A stretch of 64,000 bases of DNA from Agelaius tricolor (Eukaryota; Chordata; Aves; Passeriformes; Icteridae), in assembly GCA_023055355.1 (NCBI GenBank), contig JALJCS010000006.1:35123001-35187000 (forward strand). Direction: 5' to 3'. The notes under the pieces were generated by a model that was not told the DNA's origin, ran no database searches, and worked only from the letters and a program-made list of their open reading frames with translations. Position 1 is the stretch's first letter. Each line of letters starts with the position of its first letter. This document shows, in pieces, positions 12,855 to 25,100 of this stretch. The translations under genes and the position numbers were made by a program.

Positions 12855-13868
12855 GTATGAATGATAATTTTCCTATCTATCATGTGACTCCTATTAAAAA
12901 TACTTTGATTTTGTCACCATAAGAGTTATTCTTTAATAGTTTATACTTCTGTTCATCCCACATTATTGTAGGAACCATTGCACACTATGCAGAATGTTAT
13001 GGCTTTAGAAGTTTATTGCAAACTAAAGTATTTTTACCCACAAAAAGGGCAGTAAAAAAAGCGAGCAACTGCAAAAATGGCTATTTAAATAGTCTGGCCT
13101 TATGTGGTATCATTTTATCTATAATATTCATTTCCCCAATAACACTATGAAACATTCCGAGTCCATCAGAGGTAGAAAAATTTAGAAAGCAAGTGAATGA
13201 AATTATAGCATAGCCAAGAAAATATAAAAAATTACTGGAGTACAGAACTATAATGGAAAACAATTGCTAAGCAATTTTTGAAAATATCTAGAGGGTTTTT
13301 TCATTGGAGACAGGAAATCTGATAATGGAAGTTATACAGACATTAAATACAGAGTTTAGCAAATCTGTTTTCCTGTGTCTTTTAACACAAAGAAGCCTTG
13401 TATGACAGTTTATTGAGGTATTACTAGTGTAAAATTTAAAACATTTCCATTTTTTAATTTGTACGTTACTTACAAGTGATTTATGTAACCTGCTGCTAAA
13501 TTGCTGCAGTGCAATCTTAGTTTTAATACCAGTTCTTTAGGGAAATGACAAGCATACATACAAGGAGATGCAGTAGTTCATCTTCCAGTTCAAGCTTTGT
13601 CTCCTATAAATTGAAGTGGTTTACATGTTCAAGCACTTCCTGTATTCATTAGAGGCAGAGTGGAAGTTTCAGGAACTTGCCATTGCAAATGTGAAATACC
13701 CACAGCTTGAAAAATATTTGTTTCACTCTGTCAAAGCACAAGTCCCTAGACATGCAATTATAAAAATGACATGGAAGATTACATAGAACCCTTTCCCCCT
13801 CATCATATATTTTAATAGTACAGACAAGTTTCAACTAGTACCCAGATACAAAGCAATTAATTTTTTCA

Positions 13869-13975
13869 TAAAATCATAGAAATCACAGAATCATTTAGGT
13901 TGGAAATTACCTCCAAGATCGGGTCCAACCTTTGACAAAACACCGCTATGCCAACAAAACCATAGCACTATGTGA
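13869..13975 (-). mobile_element. CR1 LINE 3'-end fragment in KCNH8 intron
   Basis: The left edge has two diverged copies of the CR1 terminal octamer in reverse complement (AATCATAGAAATCACAGAATCA). It continues with GGTTGGAAATTACCTCCAAGATC and GTCCAACC, the usual CR1 3'-UTR motifs seen from the opposite strand. It is about 105 bp, 5'-truncated as is typical, and lies antisense to KCNH8. It is too short to assign a subfamily. Confidence 0.8.
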
Positions 13976-15706
13976 TATTTTCTCATTTGTTTTTCTAGAT
14001 CTCATAGGAATTTGGTTCAGTCAGCTATAAGTAAAGGTCACTATCATTCACAAAATAAGTGGTAATTCAGGGAGAAACTACTTTTTATATTTTCTGCTGA
14101 AATATAGTCTTGCTCATTATTGCTCTGAACTTATGCAGCCAGACGTTGGCACCTAAGGCTGCAAAAGGAAATATGAAAGTGTACATTTGAATATATTATT
14201 TCCTGTTTCCATTCATAATTTTATAATTGTAGGCTAATCCTGTTAATAGGCTGGAAAACTGGACCAAGATGTATGTTTTTCTGCCTTTTTTTTTTTCAGA
14301 CAAAACACTTTCATGTTATGTCCTAGAAGGAGTTTATATTATTAGAATATTTAAACTGACAAGTTAATACCACTTTAAAAAATAGTCTTAAGTGTTTCCT
14401 TGTAAGCATTAAGGAGAAAATAAGACCCTAATTAAAATTGATAACACCTTATTTAAAATTGTCATTTACATTTGGTAAATGTTGGCCAAGGAAGGCAAGG
14501 GAAAGACAAGACTCTGATTGAAATATCCAGTCAGTGCTGCTCTGAGGTGTATAACCACAGTTTCTTAAGAAACTTCTGCTGTGGATATTTCCTAAGGAAA
14601 CTAATTAGAATTCTTTACAGGTGCTTCAGGTTCTGTCTTTGTACCCCACAGTGAAAGCAATAAAGCCCAGAGACTGGGTCAAGTTTTTAAAGAGCTCTTG
14701 GTGCAAGGAACAGAAGCTAGATTTGCAGTTTCTAGAATAGAGCCCTGGTCTTCCCAATTGCTTTTTGGGTTCTGCCTATGAAGTGGAAAAGCACCAAAAG
14801 GAAGAAAATGTAAGTGATAATAAAGGCAGCCCTAGGAGGAGGTTTTATGTAATTGAATCTCCTTAGACCCGCACAGAGGAGTGCACTCTAGCCCTAAGCA
14901 ACTGGATAGAAGAGGTCACATGTTAATCTTTTCTGACTTTTTTTTGGCTTCTAAGAGTGGAGTTTTCTGTCTTCAGGAGAGAATTCAGGGCTGTACAATA
15001 GCTGATTCAGAGAGGGGTGAGGCTTACCAATTACCTTTGTCCCCTCATGTTTTCAATGTACTAGGTTATGCAGTTCCCCAGGCCAGATCTTTGTATATGA
15101 ATAAGCATATTGCACATTATATATTTTCCACATAGAAGCCTGGCACTCCTAACAAGGTATTTGTGCTAATATAATTTCCTTTTAGTCTGAATCTTAAAAC
15201 ACTATAAAGAATGTAGCATCTATAAATTCCAGGTCACATTTGAGTAAGCTTTCTACTGTGAGCTTTAAAGGCAGTTAAAATGTTAGCATTTTATATAATT
15301 AGAAACCTCTACAAAAGTGATACTGGTGTTTAAAATTTGCCTTTTGAAGCAGTGAGGCCAAATGACATTGAAGAGGTTTTATAGGAAATTTCAAACAAAG
15401 TAATCATTCTGGTTTTCAGCTGCAGATAGCAGTATAGGCCAGGGCTGCTCAAGCACCACATTTGAGTCTCCTCTTCTACCAGAGGTTGATTAAGATTAAA
15501 GTCAAGTCTAGTAACATCCAACTGGCATCATGAACAGAGACATGACATGGAGATCTAAACCCACAGGAAGAGCCAAAAAAGATAAGCACACATGGTATTC
15601 ATACAGAGGTCTGAGTTACATGGGTCTTTCAAGCCAAATACATCACAGATATCTCTGTGTTGTTTGCTCTTTTTCTCCAGGCATTTCCAGTCAAGAAGCT
15701 TTCCTG

Positions 15707-15760
15707 AAAATATCTTTATTAGATGAAAAGTATAAAAAATATCTTTATTAGATGAAAAGT
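15707..15760. repeat. Tandem duplication, 29-bp period, two copies
   Basis: A 25-nt core containing TATCTTTATTAGATGAAAAG occurs at 15707-15731 and again at 15736-15760, identical in both. It lies inside a KCNH8 intron. It looks like a recent slippage or end-joining duplication. Confidence 0.9.
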
Positions 15761-16825
15761 GTCCATCATCACAAATTTATCCCAAATGACTGAGAGGCTA
15801 AGAGTTTTCTATATCAGCCCTTCCAGATTAGTATTGCATCATCTGTCTGCTGTAAGACAGAATATGAAGCTTGTTTCTGGACAAAACAAAAAATTGATGC
15901 TTCATATCAGTCAACTGGCAATTGTATGATTCTCTTTTATTGACTTTAATATAGTTCTCTTTATAGCACAATTTATTTTAGCTGACAGAAGAAAATAGTC
16001 ATAATTATATATATTTTTAATACTGTGTATTAATTCCTCCAATACCTGTTTTCTATTCTTTGAATGCAGAAATCGATTATTGTATAAAATACTGCTCCTT
16101 TTTTCTTTTCCTTTGCCTTTCTTGACACTACAAATTAGAGATAACTGCTATGCATGGGTAGAAATAACTGGCAAAAATACCTTTTCTAACAATCAGATCC
16201 AATACCATTATTAATGTAACTGGTACACTGGAGGCTGGTCTGAGCATCTTCCTATATGAAATTTGCAAACAAGATTTCCCTGCCTGAACTAGCTCATTTT
16301 AAAGAAATTTAGAATAACTATTTGCATGGAAATGATACTTTTGACTGAAGTTTACAGAGATGTTTTCATAAATATATTACATTCAGGCTTAGGCTCTGCC
16401 TAAGTAAATCTAATATAAGAGCCTGACTATGAGCAAGGAGATTTTAGCTTCACAAGAGCATAGTGAAGCCTCTTTAGGTTGTGCAGAAGAAAGAATTGCA
16501 ACAGATTACTGTAGATATGAAAAGAAAAATATTGTCCATGTAGTTTTGGATTGGACCCAGAATATACTGTGAAAGTAAATTCATTAAAATTTTGAAACCT
16601 CAGTTAATTACACTTGGCCTCACATTCCTTCCATTATCAGTAATTTTCATTTTTAGTGACTCACAAGAAGTTATGCCAATATAATAGGTTCTGCTTTTCT
16701 CTAAACTTTATGTTGTGAAAAAATTACCATTGTTTAAAAATGTGCCCTTTAGGAGTAATTTTTACAACCATATTATGGACATGATGTTTATGAAACTGCT
16801 CCATTACACCAATTTTTCTCAACAG

Positions 16826-16950
16826 AATTGTTGATGGGATTGAGGATGGAAACCATAATGAAGAAAGTCAAACCTTTGACTTCAGCTCTGATCAGCTCAG
16901 GCTGGTCAGAAATCAGGATCAGGAATCCAGGTTATCTCCTACAACTGGAG
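16826..16950 (+). CDS. KCNH8: KCNH8 coding exon, IVDGIEDGN segment (125 nt)
   Basis: The acceptor TTTTTCTCAACAG and donor GGAG|GTGAGC are good. The first base A completes the Arg codon begun in the previous exon. Forty-one codons follow, opening with IVDGIEDGNHNEESQTFDF (residues 1-19) and ending SPTTG, and the last G starts a Glu codon completed by the next exon. Acidic and Ser/Gln-rich, it continues the disordered cytoplasmic tail. The IVDGIEDGN and EESQTFDF blocks match Kv12.1. A 72-codon open frame starting at 16828 is in the wrong frame and is a shadow. Confidence 0.94.
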
Positions 16951-17989
16951 GTGAGCATTGCCTGGGAAAATCACTTTTTAGGAAAAACAATTTTCATAAC
17001 TGCTTTTTGTTCCCCTTTATTTCTTTCATCCTCACTAGTGGCATAAATTGATTAAACACATATTTGTACTCTCAGTACCATTTCAGTGCCACCATTGTAA
17101 AAAAATACAATTTGTTGTTTTTCTGCTAACAGACAGTCATGATAAAACAGTTTGTGGAAGGAACTGGTTTTTCATGCATTATGCTTTACCAGAATTGTAC
17201 AATCTGCCTCATGTTCCCAAACTTTGGTCATGGAAGGTGCTAAACACAAGGACAAAATTGAACATAAAAACATTCTAATACCAAACTGAAAAAAATACAA
17301 GCCATAAATAAGAAGAAAACAAAACAAAAAAACACCAAAACAACCAAACAAAAAACTTACCCAATTAATTAAGAGCCATATGTAAACCTGGCTCTTAACA
17401 TTTTTTTAAAAACTTAGAGAAGTGGAAGGGTATGGAAGTAAATAGATTTTTAAAAGAGTGAAAACCTTTACTTACAAGGAGTTTCAGGCCTGCACCCTGA
17501 AAAGGTTGGTGAAATAGCACCACAAAGCAATGCAACTTGTCAAGATGGGGGGGAAAAAGATTTGAAAAAAGAGACAGAGGGACTGTTTCCAACACTCTTT
17601 TAGAAATAAACAGCTCCCATATAGCTAAGTACCTTTATCATGGGGGCAACTAGGACATATCTTGTTTCTCTTAAAGTCAAGCAGGAAAATAATAATTGAA
17701 GTTTAGTCATATTTATGATTTTTAAAAAGTGTCGAGCTGAGTGTCACATGGATGGACCAGGGTTGTCATCTTCATTTTTTCAGGTCCAGAGTGAAGATAG
17801 CACTATGGACTTTATTAATTGCACTTCTCTCAAGCATTATAAAATGAACATTAAACATATGGTTTAATTTTCATTCTGGCCAACTGCAAAACAGGTTTAA
17901 ATTTAAAGGATTGGTGTAGTGCAAGAACAGTATGATCATTTCTAAGTGATTATACTCTTGTCATTTACATGAATTTGAATTCTTTTCAG
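16951..17989 (+). other. KCNH8: KCNH8 intron, 1,039 bp
   Basis: GTGAGC donor and TTCTTTTCAG acceptor. It contains an A/C-rich low-complexity tract around 17310-17356. No transposon or RNA gene was recognised. Confidence 0.9.
17310..17356. repeat. A-rich (AAAC)n-like low-complexity tract
   Basis: Interspersed AAAAC and CAAAA units form a degenerate simple repeat in the intron between the 125-nt and 77-nt exons. A similar tract sits at 1733-1772. Confidence 0.75.
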
Positions 17990-18066
17990 AGGCTGAAATT
18001 GGTGCTGCTGTGCTCGTTATCAAAGCAGAAGAGACCAAACAGCAGATCAGCAGGCTTAATAATGAG
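17990..18066 (+). CDS. KCNH8: KCNH8 coding exon, start of tail coiled coil (77 nt)
   Basis: After acceptor TCTTTTCAG, AG completes the Glu codon; then 25 codons read [20 protein letters not shown] and end RLNNE. This matches the Kv12.1 block [17 protein letters not shown]. Heptad-like hydrophobics continue into the next exon ([22 protein letters not shown]), suggesting a coiled coil that crosses the exon junction; a role in tetramer assembly is inference. The donor is GAG|GTAACA, which lacks the usual G at +5. If the intron were retained, seven more residues would be read before a stop at 18088-18090. Confidence 0.94.
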
Positions 18067-21000
18067 GTAACAAGATTTTGTGGGGGTTGAAGGATATTAA
18101 AAATGATTCAAGGAATGCTGGAGAAAACTCAGGAATATGATAAATGTGTTATAAACGAGTTTAGAAAACTGGATGGGGTTCCTACATGTAGGGCAGTTTA
18201 GGGCTTTTAACTTAGAATAATTTTCTACATGAAACCTACATAAAAGTTTGTGTCACATGCTAGGGCTAAAAACCAGAATGAGGTTACTGTATCTGGTTTT
18301 CTTAGGATTTAGTCTCTTCTGGGTATGCCCCTATTTGTCTCATTCCTCTCATTATTTCCCCAAGTTCTTTCTCCCATATTTTCTTGTCATGACGTGTGTT
18401 GTGCTTTTACAGAATTTCTTTGAAAGACATGCGCAAATCCATTCACATTCAAATTTACATAAAATGATTCAAGTCACTTTACCTGTGTTGTTCTTAGGAT
18501 GAAAGAGAATTCCATCTCTTCCTGCTCAAGCAATACAACCTGAGGAATGCAGGGCCAATAGTGTTCAGTGACACTTTCTATTCCTCCCTTTTAATAACTT
18601 CAAGCCTGTAATCAACTATCAATCCAACCCTAAGGAGATGTTCTGTAGCTAAATTGTTTCATTTACACAGCCCTGGCAGTACTTTAGCTAACAATATTAA
18701 AGCATCAGACTAACTTCACAGTGGTACTGCAAGACTAAAATCTGTTCCCATACTACTATGTCTGTCAATGTGAAAAGATTAGAGACAGTTCCTTACACTT
18801 CCACATGAGGAAACATTTCCCACCACACAGTTTCACTTCTTCCCTGCGCTCTTTAGTTACTAGAAATGTCCAGGTTTTTTTTTTTCCTTCTTTATTGTGT
18901 ACATTTTATCTAGCTATTATTTCCCACTTACAAAGTATTGAGCTTATAAACTTCCTTCATCCTGAGTCAGCTTAAGTTGATTAGATAACTTAAATATCCT
19001 GAGCTAAGACTGCATGCATGGTTAGTTAGTTACTATGGATGCATCATCTCATTTGTATGTCAAACAGTGGAGTTCAGAAAAAAGTCTCATTCCCCATTGA
19101 CTATGGGTTTTAAAAAACTAAGGGTTTTTATAGGATTTGGTCAAAGAACTAAAAAAAAAAAACCTTTGAGGTGTTCATTGGCACCACCATCATGATAGAA
19201 AATTATATTTCCTATGTAATGCTTTTGAAACACACAAGTCATATTGATTCATCCCTTTTGAGGACAGTCATTTTTAAAATAGGAGGATGTATTATATGGC
19301 TATCCACAAGAGGCAGTTGGAAAATATATCACGGTGACAGATGTTCCAAGGCAAGCATTTTGTGGATTAAACAAACATTTCAACTGGAACAGTTCTGGGC
19401 TTCTCATTGCTTTTCTGGTGAAAAGTGATAAATAAATAAATCTTGGAGCAGGGCAATATGTTAATCAAAAAAAAAGAAAAAAAGCCTCCACACGTTGAAG
19501 GTTTTTTCTCTCCACATGCAATTTTAATTTTACCCTAATAATACTATCTGAACAAAATGTTATGCAACTTGTTCATTCACATTAACATAACACAGGCGAC
19601 AGGACCAGGTTTAGATTTCATAGGTAATATTCTGGGCTCAAATCCCAGAGATGGATGGGTATCCTCCAAGTTCTCCCATGGATCAAAATTTACATTGGAA
19701 AAAACGCATGACTGAATGGCTGCTTAATTGCATATTCTACATGTACTCAAACATACCCAGCTGGAGTTTCTGAAGTGATAGTACAGAGTTGGTGCTTACC
19801 CAAAGGAGCTTCTGAGTAGCCTTGCTGATCCACAGTAGCTGCTGCTTGAAGTTTTTTGTTGTTGTATAAAGTATAGAATTCTTTTAGACCCAGTGCTTTC
19901 ATCATTCCATCATTTGATGATGACCAGTAATGGGTTAGCACTGATACTGCAGCAGACTACTAGCAGTAGTTAAAATACCAGCAGAGTCAGAAACAAAGCT
20001 CTCTATTAAAGACATGCAGTCTCCTCCTGGTAAAGAAAATATGAGAAAACAGGTCAGAAGTAGCCAGCAGCAGTAAACACTGTCATTAATACATTTCCAG
20101 TGGAGATCAGAAATCAATGAATGAATGCAAAAATAACTGCTTTCATGAAAGGCAATTGTATTACAACAGTTCACTAGTTAGCTTAGAAACATTTCAGCTA
20201 TTCATGGGGGGTAAAAGACGTGTGTCTATCCATTCAGACTTTCAATACAGTCTCTTGTTAGCAAAGCAAAGCAAAATGTTACCCCAGAGAAAATTCTACA
20301 AAATTAGCTATACCTATTTTAGAAATACAACTGAGCTCTTGGCAGTATTTTAGGTATATGGCATTCACTACATAATCCAAAGGCCATTTCGTTTACCTAA
20401 GAGAGTAACAGAAGTCAGTGCCTTGGTTTCACTTCTCAGATTTGTTAACTTTAGTAGTAATGGATGCACAGACCTCCTCTAAGGAGAGTAATCTCCAGAG
20501 TCAGCACAGTGGATGTGAGACAAACTTGAACACACCCCTAATTGCTGTTGTACAGCTCCATGGTTTGGCTGCTCAGCCAGTTAACCACCTTCTTCACTTC
20601 CTCACCTAACTTCACTGCTCATTGAGCATTCAAGCTGATACAGGAATTTCCTCCCATTTCAGTATTGCAAGGTAGAGTGGAACAGGAGGACTTTATCTCC
20701 TACCATGTTTGTCCCTTCCTCTTAGAATAAATAATTACTGAATAAGGCAAGCATGATATTCACTATAGTTCAGTAACTTCAGTATATAGCAGGTGAGAGC
20801 TAGGGGTTCAGGTTCTTGTTCTGGTAAAAAAGCAGTTTTCTAAGCAATAGTTTCAAGATTAGGTTACTGAATATTTACCAGCATTGTACATTTTCTGAGC
20901 TGGGGAAAGCTTGATTCAAAGACCTGCTACAAACTAAGCAGAGAAAGAATTCAGGAAGAGTCTTCTGCCTTACAAGACTGTGTCCTTCCTTTGCAGAGAT

Positions 21001-24000
21001 CTCTACACATGACCTGGTCTTTCCAACGCATTTGTCTGCAAAAGCTGATCAAATAAGTGTATCTGAACATTTATCATATTTTCAGAAGCACCACTTACCT
21101 GATGCAATCATAGATAACTACTAAGGAGCCCACAAAGTAAAAATAGGAAACCACTAAGCAGATTTTCTGAGGTATACAGACAGACAAGACATTTAGATTA
21201 AAGCACTTGCCTATCACTGTCCCATTGCCTGTATCCTTTAAGGCTTTTAACTCTCTATCATTTAAAAGCCACTGCATGAAAAGGGCAGAGAAATACCTTG
21301 ATTCAGTTTGAAAAACCAAACCTGAATTATTTAAAACAGATCAGTTAAAATAAGAAAAATACCCAATATTTAGCCATATTTCCCCCCCTAATTACAAGTA
21401 CATATTCTCCATTCAAAAACACAGGTACATGATTCTGAGCTCAGATAAAAAGGCCATCTCATACAGTGCATGAAGACAAACTCAAGTTGCTTTGTCGTGT
21501 CTCCTGGTTTCCTCATATGCAACCCAGCTTCAGTGCAGCCTCTCTCAGCTTCAGAAATCTGGGGACTGATTCCATGTCTTAATGTCTTACCACATTAGTA
21601 GATCCCACAATTACAGTACTAAAACAGTATAATGAACATAGTACTCACATTTCCCCCATTCAACTGAAAAACAAACAAACATGAGGAAATATGAATAGGG
21701 TCAGGTTTTGAGCTAGATAATTGCCTTCTATTTAGCTCCACATTGGAGCACTTAGTGGAAATTCAGCTATTTTTAATTTTAGGTTTTTTAAAAGCAAGTA
21801 CTTAAAATAAGCATCTGGCATGTATGCAGAACAGAGAAAAAATAATCACGGGGCTATTTAACTTTCAACTAATGAAAGGAACAATCCTAAACAAATATGT
21901 TTATTTTCCAAATCATAAATTTTATGCATATATTATTTTAAAATGTATTTCAATTCCAGCTGACAAAAATCAATCCTATTCTCCTCTCAGTACAGAAAAA
22001 AAATGCATTTTTAATATTAAAAATATATGCAAATGATAATCAAGGCCACTAAAGAAAATTTGGTGAAGCCAGTCAGGCTTCTAGTTTTACATAGGGGATA
22101 TATTGTTAAAGTTCAATTTGCGACTTGAGAGCTCATATAACGAACTCGCTTGACTTAGAGTAATTAAATACACGCTCTTCTTAACAAGTTCATAACTCTA
22201 CCAGCACACAAGAGAAATTACTTTGCAGCAAGGCTATCCCAGTGATTTGGTTTGTAAAACATCCTTCAATCAAGAAAAATGTGGCAAAAAGTGAACTAAT
22301 GACATTTATAGATGATAAAAACTATTAAATGTAATCTACCCATTTTGGATTTTAGCCATGTAAATTTCACATTAAAGCAAAACATAAAACCAAATATCAT
22401 TTGTATGAAGAAATAAAAGCTTTCTAAACATTACATGCAGACTAAATTCACTTTGCCTACTGAGATTTTTAAAAATACATCTCTTTTAGCACTGGCATTC
22501 ATGTTTCCAAAGAAGCTTGTTGTTTTGTCTCTCTACTCTCATACTTTGATAGCTGTAGAGAAGCCTTTCCAGCTAACCTTTTTCTTCTTTTAATGTTAGT
22601 TTAATAGGCATTGGCTGATGAAGGTAACAAAAATAGTTGATGCTCTGAAGCTTAGACTTTTATATTTTTTTAACCAGAACACACTGCACATACATGGTAT
22701 AAGTCCCATATGCTGTGGTGTGCCCCTGGCACTTTTCCTTGGTGGAAAGGCACCTGAGACAAAGGAATTAACCAAGAGGCAGCCATGCAGTATACAAATC
22801 AACTGGACACCAAAAGCTGACTTCAAATTTGAATAAAAAATATTATTACCATGACAGATGATGACATTTGTCCAGTTAATATCTAACAGGCATTTCAAAA
22901 TGTTTCAGTACTCATACCATTTATTTTCCCAACATCTAAATGTGAATGCCTGTAGGTATGCAAGTTCATAAGTTCACAGCTTTTTCTTTTTTGCCTAGAA
23001 GAGCATAAGAAAAAGTTGATTGGTGTTCTCCTTCTAAAGTCAATTTATTCTGGAAACATGCTATTCCAGCAGATCTCAGCAAACCAAATTTCTTTTGACT
23101 TTTTTTGTCCATTAAATTTGCTAAAAGCTTTTCACTTGCATAATTTTCTTTTGAATTGTCTTTGGTTTCATCTTGGAAGTCACTGACAAAGTACACAATG
23201 TCAAGCAGCCTTAGTAATTCCTTGTGGAAAAAAAACCCTTGTAGAGTTCAATTAAAGAAGATATGCTGTTTATGGATCCTGGGAGTATGATTAATGCCCA
23301 CAAAGTGTCATTTAGCAGACCTCCATAGACTATTTTCTATAATACTCTGCATAGGCAGAACATCATAATTATGCCTCTGACATTTTCTTTTCAGATGTAA
23401 TGTTTAAGATTTATCTTTCTTGAATTTCATATTACTGATATTTAAAAGTGAACATGAATTCCATTTAGGCATTTAAAATAAACATTAAATAAAAACAGAT
23501 CTGGATAGGATGCTGAAAAGAATACCTTAAAATGTCCATGGATGACAGCTAGCTATTGGTCATAAATCATTCCAATCATGTAAGAATCCAGCTTATGGTG
23601 ATTATGTCCCCTTCATATTTTCTTGTAGTTCTAGAAGAATGTCAGATGGACAGTAACATCTTAGAAGTCTTCTGACAAGATAAATATTACATCTAAAGTT
23701 TCTTCTTATATTTTAAAACAGCTCTTCAGTTAAAGAAGAGAATTATAGTTTTGCTATGGTTTATTCTTAAGAACCATAATGTTGCCTGTCCTCTTTTAAC
23801 TATTCATTTAGATGCTTACAGAAATTGTATGCTTAATATTTTTGCCCAATATCTTATATATTACCTCAGGTTTCCTTTCATCAGTACATATTGCCAGCTT
23901 CTCCTCTCCCAGCCACCTGGGATTTCCACAATCCTCCATTTTTTCTCAATCAATAGCTAGTCAGTCAGTTTGTCTCTGGTACTTTTTAATTCCTTGAAGC

Positions 24001-24092
24001 AGTAATTTCCAAACATGATTTTCTTATTGCCGCCATTATGCTGACACCATCCTGATTCTTTGCCAATCTGAAGGCAGGAGTCCACATTCAAC

Positions 24093-24535
24093 AATCATAG
24101 AATCATGAAATGGTTTGGGTTGGAAGGGTCCATAAAGATCATCCAGTTTCCATCCCTCTATCAGGGGCAGGGACACGTTCCACTAGACCAGGTTGCTCAG
24201 AGACTCATCCAGCCTAGCCTTGAACACTTTGAGGGATGGGGCACCCACGGCCTCCCTGTGCAATCTGTTTCAGTGCCTCACCATGATCACTGTAAAGAAT
24301 TTCTTCCTAATATTTAAACTAAATCTACTGCCTTTCAGTTTGAAGCCATTACCCCTTGTCCTGTCACTGCATCCTCTTGTACATGATCCCTCTCCTTCTT
24401 TCTTGTAGCCTCCCTTTAGGTACTAGAAGGTTATTTCAAAGCCTTCTCTTTTCCAGGCTGAAAAATCCAAATTCTCTTAGCCTTTCCTTGTAGGACAGGT
24501 GCTCTATACTTCTAACCAAGTTTCCTCTCATACTG
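24093..24535 (-). mobile_element. CR1 LINE fragment (about 440 bp) in KCNH8 last intron
   Basis: Read on the plus strand, this opens with AATCATAGAATCATGAAATG (the reversed CR1 3' terminal repeats), then GGTTGGAAGGGTCCATAAAG and ATCATCCAGT. Further in are the reversed end of ORF2 and upstream sequence: GGGGCACCCACGGCCTCCCTG, AAGAATTTCTTCCTAATATT and CCATTACCCCTTGTCCTGTC. It is a classic 5'-truncated CR1 insertion, antisense to the host gene, with substitutions spread throughout. The right edge is approximate. It is not coding; the open frames of about 70 codons on its plus strand are artefacts. Confidence 0.93.
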
Positions 24536-25080
24536 CTCTGCCTCCCCTCCCCTTCCCACCAGATTCACTCCCAGTGAATTATTATTAAAATAATTCACTC
24601 CCACAAATTATTATTTAAACTGCAGTTTGGGAACCCCTTTTCTAGATTGAATTTCATGGGACCTCTGTTAACTTGAATATATTTAAATACTCTAGTCCTT
24701 TATACTTCTCTCTTTTATCCTTGTGTGTTTAATAGCAATAATCTTGGTGTCCTAATTTACCCAGACAAACTGGTCACTGGAACTACCAAAGAGCTGGCTA
24801 GAGGGTCAGCAGACAACCAAATTTCCTACTCTTACATGGTAAAGCCAATTGCACAACCTTCCAGATTCCTGGATTTATGTCACTGAAACTGAGTCATCAT
24901 ATCATTGCACAAATCCTATAGATTTAATCTGAATTCAGATTAACTGCACTGGATTTTTTTTTCTGCAAGTAGCTTTGTTTCTAAAGCCATTAAATCAGAA
25001 ACATCTGTCACCACAATACCAATGGCCACAGAGCTGCTGATAGATGATCAATGAAGAGGCTGTCCCAGCTCAATTCTTGT

Positions 25081-25100
25081 TTCATTCATTCATTCATTCA
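25081..25100. repeat. (TTCA)5 microsatellite
   Basis: Five perfect tetranucleotide units lie inside the last KCNH8 intron. Confidence 0.95.

Larger units (their letters stand above)
12855..16825 (+). other. KCNH8: KCNH8 intron, 3,971 bp
   Basis: Intron from the GTATGA donor to the CTCAACAG acceptor. It splits the Arg codon of the SPR-IVDG junction (AG | A). It carries a short CR1 3'-end fragment at 13869-13975 and a 29-bp tandem duplication at 15707-15760. No other exon was recognised. Confidence 0.88.

Noticed and set aside
24105..24408. Two plus-strand open frames of about 70 codons
   Set aside because: They are reverse-strand readings of a decayed CR1 fragment, not genes.
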